From: JALYYC01 sp039922495
GTDB taxonomy: Bacteria; Chloroflexota; Dormibacteria; CF-121
Direction: 5' to 3'
Assembly: GCA_039922495.1 (NCBI GenBank)
Contig: JBDTEO010000022.1
Span: 9,390 to 73,389 of the forward strand
DNA: 64,000 nt
In this document: positions 8,713 to 15,496 of the stretch, in pieces
How the letters are laid out: each line of letters starts with the position of its first letter
Numbering within the stretch: the first letter of the stretch is position 1
The notes under the pieces: generated by a model
Told to the model about the DNA's origin: nothing
The model's input: the letters and a program-made list of their open reading frames with translations, nothing else
Databases searched by the model: none
Made by a program: the position numbers and the translations under genes

Positions 8713-9456
8713 ATGGCCCAGCCAGACGATCTCCATCCTGCGATCCACGCGCCCGACGCCCCGCAAGGGGGGATCGGCCGGCAACTGCGCGATATCATCC
8801 TGGGCGGCCAGGACGGCCTGGTCAATGTCCTCGGCCTCGTCCTGGGCGTCGCCGCCGCGACCGCGCAGCTCAAGGTCATCATCGTCGCCGGACTCGCGGC
8901 GACGTTTTCCGAATCCATCGCGATGGCCGGGGTCGCCTACACGTCAGCGCTTGCCGACCGCGACTACTACCTGGCGGAAGAAGCCAAGGAGCGGCGCGAG
9001 ATCGAAGAGGTCCCCGACATCGAGCGTGAGGAGATCCGGGAGATCTTCCGCGAGAAGGGCATCAAGGGCGAGCTGCTGGAGCGGGTCGTCGAGCAGATCA
9101 CGGCCGACAAAGACGTCTGGGTCGATGTGATGATGCGGGACGAGCTCCACCTGACGCCGATCCCGCGGGAGGGGATCGGGCGGCGAGCGGTCGTCACGGG
9201 ATTCGCGACCCTGATCGGATCGGTAATCCCCCTGACGCCGTTTCTGCTGGTGCCGCTATTCGGCGTCTCGGTGACGATGGCGACGCTGCTCGCCGTTCCG
9301 TTGTGCGCCATCGTGCTCTTCGGGGTCGGCGCGTACAAGGCGATCACGCTGGTGGGCGACTGGCGGATCAGCGGGCTGGAGATGCTGATCATCGGCATGG
9401 CTTCGGCCGGCGCCGGGTACCTGGTCGGCCGCATCCTCCATGTCAGCGGAGGATAG
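8713..9456 (+). CDS. VIT1/CCC1-family iron/manganese transporter
   Basis: 247-residue membrane transporter of the VIT family, which exports or sequesters Fe2+/Mn2+ in exchange for protons. N-terminal landmarks are LRDIILGGQDGLVNVLGLVLGVAAAT and FSESIAMAGVAYTSALADRDYY. Next comes a soluble acidic helix pair (EEAKERREIEEVPDIEREEIREIFREKG, about residues 90-120) that corresponds to the cytosolic metal-binding domain, then three more helices. The start is ATG 8713, 3 bases after fur, so the two are almost surely cotranscribed and the transporter probably limits metal toxicity under Fur control. It ends the seven-gene run; the convergent gene at 9463 begins 6 bases later. Confidence 0.85.
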   Translation: MAQPDDLHPAIHAPDAPQGGIGRQLRDIILGGQDGLVNVLGLVLGVAAATAQLKVIIVAGLAATFSESIAMAGVAYTSALADRDYYLAEEAKERREIEEVPDIEREEIREIFREKGIKGELLERVVEQITADKDVWVDVMMRDELHLTPIPREGIGRRAVVTGFATLIGSVIPLTPFLLVPLFGVSVTMATLLAVPLCAIVLFGVGAYKAITLVGDWRISGLEMLIIGMASAGAGYLVGRILHVSGG

Positions 9457-9462
9457 CCCTCG

Positions 9463-9840
9463 TCAATTCGGGGGAGGCGGCGCATCAGCATCACGTTGAC
9501 GGAGCCCGCAGGCCCGGGCCAGCACACGTTCCATGCTCGAATGCGCCGCGAGCATGGCCCCGAGCGCCTTCGCCTGGGCACGCAGGTCCGTTTCCAGGTG
9601 GCCGGTCACGGCGACCACTCGGAGTGAGGGTGCCGACCGGCAGAGATTCTCGATTAACCTGAGTTGGCGATCTGGATGTAGGGTGACCTGGATGACGACG
9701 ACATCGCCCGCTTCCCAGGTCCGGTCGCCGGTCTCTGCCGGCGACAGCATGACCGGCTCGAGCCCCAGACGTCTGGCCGTGGCTCGGACGCGCTCCGCGA
9801 AAAACAGATCATCCTGGAGCACGTACAGGCGCGGCGTCAT
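9463..9840 (-). CDS. Response-regulator receiver-like protein
   Basis: 125 residues with a Rossmann-like alternation resembling a degenerate CheY receiver: a first strand and helix (LYVLQDDLFFAERVRATARRLG), GDVVVIQVTLHP at the position of the phosphorylated strand, and SLRVVAVTGHLETDLRAQAKALG resembling the T/S and K switch strands with the usual xxGA segment. The canonical acidic cluster and phosphoacceptor Asp are not clearly present, so it may be a phosphorylation-independent receiver. ATG 9840 fits the conserved start, although the frame stays open further upstream. It ends in PPPPN. It stands alone and converges on the VIT transporter. Confidence 0.55.
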   Translation of the reverse strand: MTPRLYVLQDDLFFAERVRATARRLGLEPVMLSPAETGDRTWEAGDVVVIQVTLHPDRQLRLIENLCRSAPSLRVVAVTGHLETDLRAQAKALGAMLAAHSSMERVLARACGLRQRDADAPPPPN

Positions 9841-9905
9841 CGACCGAGAATAGCCGGTCGATCGCCGGGCACCCTTTTGGCCATCACCAAAAGTCCCTGG
9901 GCGCT

Positions 9906-9914
9906 TGCTATAAT
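9906..9914 (+). promoter_or_regulatory. Extended -10 promoter of the zinc-ribbon gene
   Basis: TTGC followed by perfect TATAAT (9909-9914) forms an extended -10 (TGn-TATAAT). No good -35 is seen, as expected for this class. The transcript would start near 9921, giving an ~80-base leader ending in a strong Shine-Dalgarno (AAAGGAGAT, 9985-9993) before GTG 10001. Confidence 0.7.
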
Positions 9915-10000
9915 CCGCCGCGGGAAGTTTGGGTCGCAGGCTGCGCCGGGCTCCCGGCGAAGACTCTGAATCCAAAGTAGAAAGAAAGGAGATCTTTGCC

Positions 10001-10291
10001 GTGAGCTTCAGCGATAGGACCTTAACCTGCCGTGACTGCGGTTTGAATTTTGTTTTCACCATCGGTGAGCAGGAGTTTTATTCGGCCAAGGGCTTCCAGC
10101 ACGAGCCGTCGCGTTGTCCAGACTGCCGCTCGATCAACCGCAACGTCCGGGGGACCGGTCGCCCCAAGGAGCTTCACGAGGTCGTGTGTGCCGAATGTGG
10201 CAAGCCGGCCCAGGTGCCGTTTACGCCGACCATGGGGCGCCCGGTGTACTGCAGCGACTGTTTCGACAAGGTCCGAACCAGCCGCCGGTAG
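10001..10291 (+). CDS. Zinc-ribbon (CxxC-x-CxxC) protein
   Basis: 96-residue protein with four CxxC pairs: CRDC and CPDC in the first ribbon (about residues 10 and 38), CAEC and CSDC in the second. Between them is FVFTIGEQEFYSAKGFQHEPSRC, a block characteristic of short zinc-ribbon proteins that are very common in Chloroflexota and Actinobacteria. The function is not established; a nucleic-acid or ribosome-associated role is usually assumed. GTG 10001 is chosen because AAAGGAGAT sits 7 bases upstream and the conserved region begins immediately (SFSDRTLTC). A longer frame back to 9929 overlaps the leader and is unlikely to be translated. Confidence 0.85.
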   Translation: MSFSDRTLTCRDCGLNFVFTIGEQEFYSAKGFQHEPSRCPDCRSINRNVRGTGRPKELHEVVCAECGKPAQVPFTPTMGRPVYCSDCFDKVRTSRR

Positions 10292-10398
10292 GCAGGAACG
10301 CGGCCGTTCGTCTCCGTTTGTAACGAACTCCGTAAGCTGACGGGCGCAGCATCAAGCCAGCGGCCAGCCACGCCACGCCGGCGGGTGCCCGCCAATAT

Positions 10399-10926
10399 AT
10401 GCGTGATGCAGGAAACCGTGCGCTCCGCCTGGTTGGACCCGGTGACGATGCCCGCCAACCGCGGGTTCGGCGCGTCGGCGGCCTGACCTTCTGGGCGGAA
10501 ACCCTGGTGCTGCGGACCGCCGCCAGCCGGGAGTTCACGGATGTCACGGCGCTGGTCGCCGGTGTCGTGGAGCGTTCCGGTGTCGTGCAGGGGACCGTCA
10601 CCGTCTTTTCCAAGCACACCACGGCCGCCGTCGTCCTGAACGAAAACGAGCCGCTGCTGCTGCAAGACATGGGCGCGATGCTGGAGCGGATCTCGGGATC
10701 GGCCGGCGTCTACGAACACAACGACATGAGCCGGCGCACCGGTGAGATGGAGCCCAATGAATGCGCCAACGGACACGCGCACTGCCAGCACCTCCTGATC
10801 GGCGGCAGCCAGACGATTCCGGTCGCGGACGCCGGGCTGGACCTGGGCCACTGGCAGCGCATTTTCCTGCTCGAGCTGGACCGGCCACGCGAGCGACAGG
10901 TCGTCGTCCAGGTCTTCGGCGCCTAA
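10399..10926 (+). CDS. YjbQ/UPF0047 family protein
   Basis: Member of the YjbQ family (UPF0047), whose E. coli member has weak thiamine-phosphate synthase activity; the physiological role is unsettled. Signature blocks are SKHTTAAVVLNENEP (about residue 75), EHNDMSRR, NECANGHAHCQH and the C-terminal FLLELDRPRERQVVVQVFG. The conserved His/Glu residues for the metal-binding pocket are all present. The first ~28 residues (MRDAGNRALRLVG...) are an unconserved extension. ATG 10399 is the only ATG/GTG/TTG start before the domain; a CTG nearer the domain is possible. It is followed by the metal-dependent hydrolase. Confidence 0.85.
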   Translation: MRDAGNRALRLVGPGDDARQPRVRRVGGLTFWAETLVLRTAASREFTDVTALVAGVVERSGVVQGTVTVFSKHTTAAVVLNENEPLLLQDMGAMLERISGSAGVYEHNDMSRRTGEMEPNECANGHAHCQHLLIGGSQTIPVADAGLDLGHWQRIFLLELDRPRERQVVVQVFGA

Positions 10927-10998
10927 AATCGTCCTTGGACGCCATTGCCGGCGGCCGGCAGACGGGAAGCCACCAGCGACCTGCTCGAGGAGGACGAT

Positions 10999-11661
10999 AT
11001 GCTCGACAACTTCACCTGGTACAAGCAATCCGCCTACAAATGGCAGGGTGACGGAATCACACTCTATATCGATCCCTGGGGCGTGACCAAAGGGGAGGAC
11101 GCGCCCGCCGACGTGATTTTTATCACCCATGCGCATTTCGATCATTTCCAGCCCGAGGAGATCGACAAGATTCGCAAACCGAAGACCCAGATCGTCGCCC
11201 CGCACGACATCGCGCGGGAGCTGGGCGGCCACGTCAAGGCGGTCAAGCCCGGCGAGTCGCTGGAGGTGGCCGGCATCAAGGTGGAAACCGTCGTCGCCTA
11301 CAACACCCACCCCGAGAAGCTGGAGAACCATCCCAGGTCGAACAACTGGGTCGGCTACATCCTGAAGCTGGGTGACCATCGTTACTATCACGCTGGCGAC
11401 ACCGACCCAGCTCCGGAGTTGCTCCAACTCAAGACCGACGTCGCCTTCGTCCCAATCGGCGACACCTACACGATGGGCGCCTTGGAGGCGGCCGGGTTCA
11501 TCAAGAAGATCCGCCCGCAGCTGGCGGTGCCGATGCACTACGGCTTCGTGGTTGGGACGCCCGCCGATGCGGACACGTTCGCAAGGGAATGTGCGCCGGT
11601 GAAGGTCCAGACCTTGACGCCGGTCCACGGCTTCGAAAAGGAGCCGGCCACCAAGGACTAA
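10999..11661 (+). CDS. UPF0173-type metal-dependent hydrolase (metallo-beta-lactamase fold)
   Basis: 220-residue MBL-fold hydrolase. The metal ligands are visible as HAHFDHF (HxHxDH, about residues 42-48), HPE/NTH near 100, GDTD at about residue 134 and PMHYGF near 178. This arrangement matches the UPF0173/YtkL-like family of small soluble hydrolases of unknown substrate. The start is ATG 10999 because GAGGAGG lies 6 bases upstream and the conserved text starts at once (MLDNFTWYKQSAYKW). An earlier in-frame codon at 10945 lacks a ribosome-binding site. Confidence 0.85.
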   Translation: MLDNFTWYKQSAYKWQGDGITLYIDPWGVTKGEDAPADVIFITHAHFDHFQPEEIDKIRKPKTQIVAPHDIARELGGHVKAVKPGESLEVAGIKVETVVAYNTHPEKLENHPRSNNWVGYILKLGDHRYYHAGDTDPAPELLQLKTDVAFVPIGDTYTMGALEAAGFIKKIRPQLAVPMHYGFVVGTPADADTFARECAPVKVQTLTPVHGFEKEPATKD

Positions 11662-11725
11662 CTTCTCGGACCGACGCTGGGCTTCGGCTTCCAGGTCAGG
11701 CCCGATCCCCAATGGAGTTTTTGGG

Positions 11726-11744
11726 CTTGTGACAGACAGCTGTC
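11726..11744 (+). promoter_or_regulatory. Conserved upstream motif of DUF222-HNH gene, copy 2
   Basis: The same 19 bases as at 1916-1934 (CTTGTGACAGACAGCTGTC) end 6 bases before ATG 11751. The palindrome GACAGCTGTC is at 11735-11744. There is no Shine-Dalgarno, so this block probably contains promoter or operator information. Confidence 0.6.
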
Positions 11745-11750
11745 GCAAGC

Positions 11751-12977
11751 ATGTCTCACGATGCGAGCATGGCTGGCGCCGGCGAGCTTCACGAGACTCC
11801 GCTCGACTTGATTCGTCGCGGATATGAGCAGATGCCGGGCTGGGTGGCGGGCCAGCCCGACGAGGCTTGCGGCCCGATCGCGATCGAGCTCCAGGAGTTT
11901 CGCGATCGCTCGGAGGCCAACTCGGCCGAGGCCTTACGGCGTTTCGAGAAGTCGGGTGCCTGGGTTGCCGACGGGTCGCTGAGCATGGTCGCCTGGCTGC
12001 GCACCCACGGCAAGCTCTCGGGTGGCGCCGCGATGGAACGCATCACGATTGCGCGGCAGCTCGACAAGTTGCCCGAAACGGAGAAGGCTTTTCAGCGTGG
12101 CGAGCTCGGCTACGAGCACGTCGCCATCATGAGCCGAACCGCGCAGCACGTCGGCGTGGCCGCGGTGCAGCAGGCGGAGTCAGTGCTGTTGGAGGCGGCG
12201 AGGGTGAAGGACCCGGGGCAGTTCTCCGAGGTCACGAAAGAGTTTGAGCACCGGACGGATGCCGAGGTGGCCCTGCGCGAAACCAACAAGGCTTTCAGTC
12301 GGCGATACCTCCGCGTGAGCGAGCCGAAGGACGGGCTGGTGCGCCTGGACGGCTTGTTCGATGCCGAGGGCGGCGCGACACTGACGACCGCCCTCAACGC
12401 CGTCATGCCGCAACCGAACAGAGACGACGACCGCACGCCCGAGCAGCGGCGGGCCGACGCGATGGTTGATCTCGCTCGCAAGGCGCTCGGCGGCGGCAAG
12501 CTGGGCAGCACCGGCGGGCAGCGGCCGCACCTGGTCATCACCGCGAGCGTTGAGACCCTGGCCGGCGTGCCAGGGGCTGCGCCGGCGCGGATGGACGGTG
12601 TTGGGCCGGTTCCCGTGGAAACGGCGCAGCGGCACGGCTGCGACGCGACCGTCAGCTGGCTGGTGGGAAAGGCTGAGCTCGAACGCGAGACCAGCCACGC
12701 GCACCGGCAGATCCCACCGTCGACGCGTCGGGCGCTGGTCGCGCGGGACCGCGAATGCATCTTCCATGGCTGTCACCGGCCTGCCGGCTGGTGCGACGGG
12801 CATCACCTTGTGTGGTGGTCGCGCGGCGGCGAGACGAAACTGGATAATCTCGCCCTGGTCTGCGGCCGGCATCATCGGATGCTCCACGAAGAGGGATGGA
12901 CGCTCGGACGGGCCGGCGGCCGCTGGGTCACGAAGCCACCCGGGCAGCGCGTCGCGGCACACGCCCGATCGGCCTGA
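11751..12977 (+). CDS. DUF222 and HNH-endonuclease domain protein (13E12-type), intact
   Basis: 408 residues. The N-terminal two thirds are DUF222 (blocks SGGAAMERITIARQLDKLPET, FDAEGGATLTTALNAVMP and RTPEQRRADAMVDLARKAL). The C-terminal HNH nuclease domain is visible as RDRECIFHGCHRP...CDGHHLVWWSRGG...DNLALVCGRHHRMLH, about residues 325-385, with all Cys/His zinc ligands and the catalytic HH. These proteins occur in many copies in actinobacterial and related genomes and are suspected mobile or self-spreading elements; no biochemical role is firmly assigned. A broken paralogue lies at 1941-3021. The start at ATG 11751 is supported by conservation with that paralogue (SHDxSMA). Confidence 0.85.
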   Translation: MSHDASMAGAGELHETPLDLIRRGYEQMPGWVAGQPDEACGPIAIELQEFRDRSEANSAEALRRFEKSGAWVADGSLSMVAWLRTHGKLSGGAAMERITIARQLDKLPETEKAFQRGELGYEHVAIMSRTAQHVGVAAVQQAESVLLEAARVKDPGQFSEVTKEFEHRTDAEVALRETNKAFSRRYLRVSEPKDGLVRLDGLFDAEGGATLTTALNAVMPQPNRDDDRTPEQRRADAMVDLARKALGGGKLGSTGGQRPHLVITASVETLAGVPGAAPARMDGVGPVPVETAQRHGCDATVSWLVGKAELERETSHAHRQIPPSTRRALVARDRECIFHGCHRPAGWCDGHHLVWWSRGGETKLDNLALVCGRHHRMLHEEGWTLGRAGGRWVTKPPGQRVAAHARSA

Positions 12978-12995
12978 GGGCCTCTGCTGAGCTGG

Positions 12996-13063
12996 GCGGG
13001 GCGCCTCGGGGCGGGGCGCCCGGGGCGGGGCACCCGGGGCGGGGCACCTCGGGGCGGGGCGCA
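12996..13063 (+). repeat. G-rich 14-15 bp tandem repeat
   Basis: Four complete units and a partial fifth of the pattern GCGGGGCRCCYCGGG (units at 12996, 13011, 13025, 13039 and partial 13054; lengths 15, 14, 14, 15). It begins 19 bases after the stop of the intact DUF222-HNH gene. Runs of four or five G on the + strand with short loops could form G-quadruplexes. No coding frame runs through it. Confidence 0.85.
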
Positions 13064-13160
13064 GACTGAGCGCGCCAATTGACCGACGTGGTTGCGGGAA
13101 CTTTTGGGTGGCCTCCGCCGTCTGGATGATGACGTCCACGGACGGATTTGGAGGAAAGCC

Positions 13161-14237
13161 ATGCTCAACAAGCTCGTTCCCGCTGCGGCGGCAACTCTCG
13201 CGGTCTTCCTGACGCAGGCGCTCCCGGCGGCCGCATGTGGCGGCCTGGTGGCGCCGAATGGCGCGATCCGCCTCGATCGGGCGACCACGCTGGTCGCCTG
13301 GCATGACGGCGTCGAGCATTACATGACGAGCTTCAGCTACCAGGGCAGCGCCCAGAGCTTTGGCTGGATCGTGCCCCTGCCAACGGTCCCGGACAGCGTT
13401 CAACCGGGCGGCAAGTGGACCCTGCAGCGCCTGCTGCGCGAAACGCATCCGCGACCCCTGTTTGCGCTGGACGCTCGTGTGCAAGCCGAGGCTGCGCCGG
13501 CGCCGGCGGAGGTCTTGCAGCAGGTGCAGGTCGATGCCCTCGATATCACCGTGTTGCGTGGCAGCGGCCAGGCGGTGCTGGATTGGGCAAACGACAATGG
13601 CTTCGCCATCGATGCCGAGACCCATGCGCACGTTTTGCAATACGCGAAGGGCAGCCCGATCTTTATGGCCGCCAAGTACAACACCGCCCGGGCCGAGGCC
13701 CGGCGGCTCCTGTTCGGCGACTGCGCGCCCGTATTGATCACGATGAAGCTGGCGCACCCCTGGGTGCCCTTCGAGGTCCTGGCGGCCGGCCAGCAGGTTC
13801 AGGCGGATCTGTATTTACTCTCCGACCAGCCGGTCTATACGACCGATCTGGGCGCCGTGCTGGGCGTCTCCGGCGTCGGGACCAGCGTCCCGGGAGCCGA
13901 GGGATTCACGCTCAATTTCCAGGAGCCGATGAACGCCAGCCTCTATCGCGACCTGTCGACCGACCGGAACATGGGCTGGGTCCGTCCTGACGGCTGGCTG
14001 ACGTATCTCAGCCTCAGCGCTCCCGACACGAAAGTGACCTACGACTTGAGTGTTACCCCGATGGGCGTGGTGAAAGTCGCCCCGTTTGGCACCAGGCCGA
14101 TGGCGATCGTCGACGGCACGGAGGGTCGCGCCGCGGCCGCCAGCCTGCCGACGGCACCGCTGGGCACCGGCCTGGCGTTGGCGCTCTTCGCCCTTCTGCT
14201 TGGGGCGGCCTTCGTCGTCCTCAAGCCACGGCGGTAA
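13161..14237 (+). CDS. DUF2330 domain protein, secreted and C-terminally anchored
   Basis: 358-residue protein of the DUF2330 family, whose function is unknown. A signal peptide ends near ALPAAACGG, with the family's typical mature start CGG-x-VAPNGA. The extracellular domain includes FGWIVPLPTVPD and TLQRLLRET, and a C-terminal transmembrane helix (about residues 335-353, LALALFALLLGAAFVVL) is followed by KPRR. GAGGAAAG 4 bases before ATG 13161 fixes the start. The gene is monocistronic and followed by a perfect 13-bp hairpin. Confidence 0.8.
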   Translation: MLNKLVPAAAATLAVFLTQALPAAACGGLVAPNGAIRLDRATTLVAWHDGVEHYMTSFSYQGSAQSFGWIVPLPTVPDSVQPGGKWTLQRLLRETHPRPLFALDARVQAEAAPAPAEVLQQVQVDALDITVLRGSGQAVLDWANDNGFAIDAETHAHVLQYAKGSPIFMAAKYNTARAEARRLLFGDCAPVLITMKLAHPWVPFEVLAAGQQVQADLYLLSDQPVYTTDLGAVLGVSGVGTSVPGAEGFTLNFQEPMNASLYRDLSTDRNMGWVRPDGWLTYLSLSAPDTKVTYDLSVTPMGVVKVAPFGTRPMAIVDGTEGRAAAASLPTAPLGTGLALALFALLLGAAFVVLKPRR

Positions 14238-14260
14238 TAAGCTCGGTCTGATCAGTCCGG

Positions 14261-14291
14261 TGGCCACAGGCGCATATCGCGCCTGTGGCCA
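14261..14291 (+). terminator. Perfect 13-bp hairpin after the DUF2330 gene
   Basis: TGGCCACAGGCGC (14261-14273), loop ATATC, GCGCCTGTGGCCA (14279-14291). No T-run follows, so it is a terminator-like or RNA-stabilising hairpin rather than a textbook intrinsic terminator. Confidence 0.6.
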
Positions 14292-14365
14292 ATCGCCTAG
14301 TCGAAATATCCCGCTTTGCTGATACCAGCAGTTACATAAAGCCTTGTGCCTGTGCTAGCGTCCGT

Positions 14366-14379
14366 TGTAAGGGCTTACA
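14366..14379 (+). promoter_or_regulatory. LacI-type operator
   Basis: TGTAAG-GG-CTTACA, a perfect 6+6 inverted repeat with a 2-base centre. It resembles the TGTAAnCGnTTACA operators of LacI-family regulators. It lies 24 bases before the TTG start of the LacI-family gene, so autoregulation of the regulator and of the downstream transporter is likely. Confidence 0.7.
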
Positions 14380-14403
14380 TCGCTGCTCATTGGGGAGAGA
14401 AGC

Positions 14404-15480
14404 TTGCGGAAGGGTGCTCCAGGCGTTCGCGCCGTGCCGACTATTTACACCGTCGCGGATCATGCGGGGGTCTCGATCGCGACCGTATCGCGCGTTGACC
14501 GCGGATCGCCCAGCGTCGCCGACCCCACCGCCAAGCGGGTGCGCGCCTCGATGCAGGAGGTCGGCTACCGGCCCAACGGCGCCGCCCGGGCGCTGGCGAT
14601 GCAGCGCCACGACGCCATCGGCTTGGTCTTCCCTCACTTGTCGGGGCCCTATTATTCGGGCGTCATCCTCGGCCTCGAGGCGGCCGCGGCGGCGCTCGGA
14701 CAGGCGGTGTACATCGTCGCTACGCAGGGCAGAAACCACCCGGAGCAGCTGGTCACGGATCTCGGCAGCCGGGTCGACGGCCTGGTGATTGCCGGCCGGA
14801 CGATCCCGGACGAAGCCGTCCGGCAGCTACAACGGCTCCGGCTGCCGCTTATTCTGCTGGCTCGCAACGCCGTGGGTACGGCCGATGCGATCCGCACTGA
14901 GAACCGCCGGAATGCCGAGCGGTTGACCAGCCATCTGCTGCAGCACGGCCACCGGACCATCGCCTTTGTCGGCGATCCGGAATCCTCGCCAGACGCGATG
15001 GAACGCTGGGAGGGTTTTCGGGCGGCGCACCAACACCTGCGCCGCCGGGTCCCAAACGCGCCCGTCAGGAGCGCCTTTGGCGAGGCGGAAGGCCAGCAGG
15101 CAGCGCGTGAGGTGCTGCGGGAGCCGAAACGACCGAACGCCCTGTTCTGCGCCAACGACGAGATCGCGCTGGGCGCCTATCGCGCTGCCGCCGATCTTGG
15201 CCTGTCGATCCCAACAGATGTCGCCATCACGGGCTGGGACGACATTGCGCTCGCACGGCTCCTGAGCCCTGGTCTGACCACGGTGCGGCAACCCGTTACC
15301 GAAATCGGCGCAGCGGCGGCTCGACTCTTGATGGAGCGAGTCAACGGGAGCCGCCGCGTCGGGTCCACGACCGTCCTTCCCACGGAGATGACCATTCGTT
15401 CAAGTTGCGGCTGTGAATCACAGGATCGTAGGCACCCAACCCATCGATTGACCGAAACGGACGACATTAACCAACCCTGA
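14404..15480 (+). CDS. LacI-family transcriptional regulator
   Basis: 358 residues. The N-terminal helix-turn-helix TIYTVADHAGVSIATVSRV (about residues 13-31) with the hinge VRASMQEVGYRPNGAARAL is typical, although the usual VLNG after VSR is replaced by DRGS. The effector-binding domain follows (IGLVFPHLSGPYYSGVILG, GHRTIAFVGDPESS, PNALFCANDEIALGAYRAA, VAITGWDDIALA, LTTVRQP), matching sugar-binding LacI regulators. TTG 14404 is chosen because GGGGAGAG sits 5-8 bases upstream; GTG 14434 is the alternative. It precedes, in the same direction, an ABC importer and two glycosidase-type genes, and probably represses them until a beta-glucoside or xyloside-type sugar is present. Confidence 0.9.
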   Translation: MRKGAPGVRAVPTIYTVADHAGVSIATVSRVDRGSPSVADPTAKRVRASMQEVGYRPNGAARALAMQRHDAIGLVFPHLSGPYYSGVILGLEAAAAALGQAVYIVATQGRNHPEQLVTDLGSRVDGLVIAGRTIPDEAVRQLQRLRLPLILLARNAVGTADAIRTENRRNAERLTSHLLQHGHRTIAFVGDPESSPDAMERWEGFRAAHQHLRRRVPNAPVRSAFGEAEGQQAAREVLREPKRPNALFCANDEIALGAYRAAADLGLSIPTDVAITGWDDIALARLLSPGLTTVRQPVTEIGAAAARLLMERVNGSRRVGSTTVLPTEMTIRSSCGCESQDRRHPTHRLTETDDINQP

Positions 15481-15496
15481 GACGAGGAGAAGCAAC

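Noticed and set aside
9929..10000. N-terminal extension of the zinc-ribbon protein
   Set aside because: The extension lies in the leader between a clear promoter and a perfect Shine-Dalgarno for GTG 10001.
1941..12977. DUF222-HNH genes as an insertion sequence or intron-borne homing endonuclease
   Set aside because: No terminal inverted repeats, target-site duplications or intron boundaries are visible; left as a possible mobility idea only.
12996..13063. G-rich tandem repeat as a CRISPR array
   Set aside because: Units are 14-15 bp and directly abutting, with no spacers and no cas genes.
10174..13757. Two ~525-codon minus-strand frames opposite YjbQ/hydrolase and DUF222/DUF2330 genes
   Set aside because: Composition and codon pattern are those of shadow frames; each spans several well-supported sense genes.
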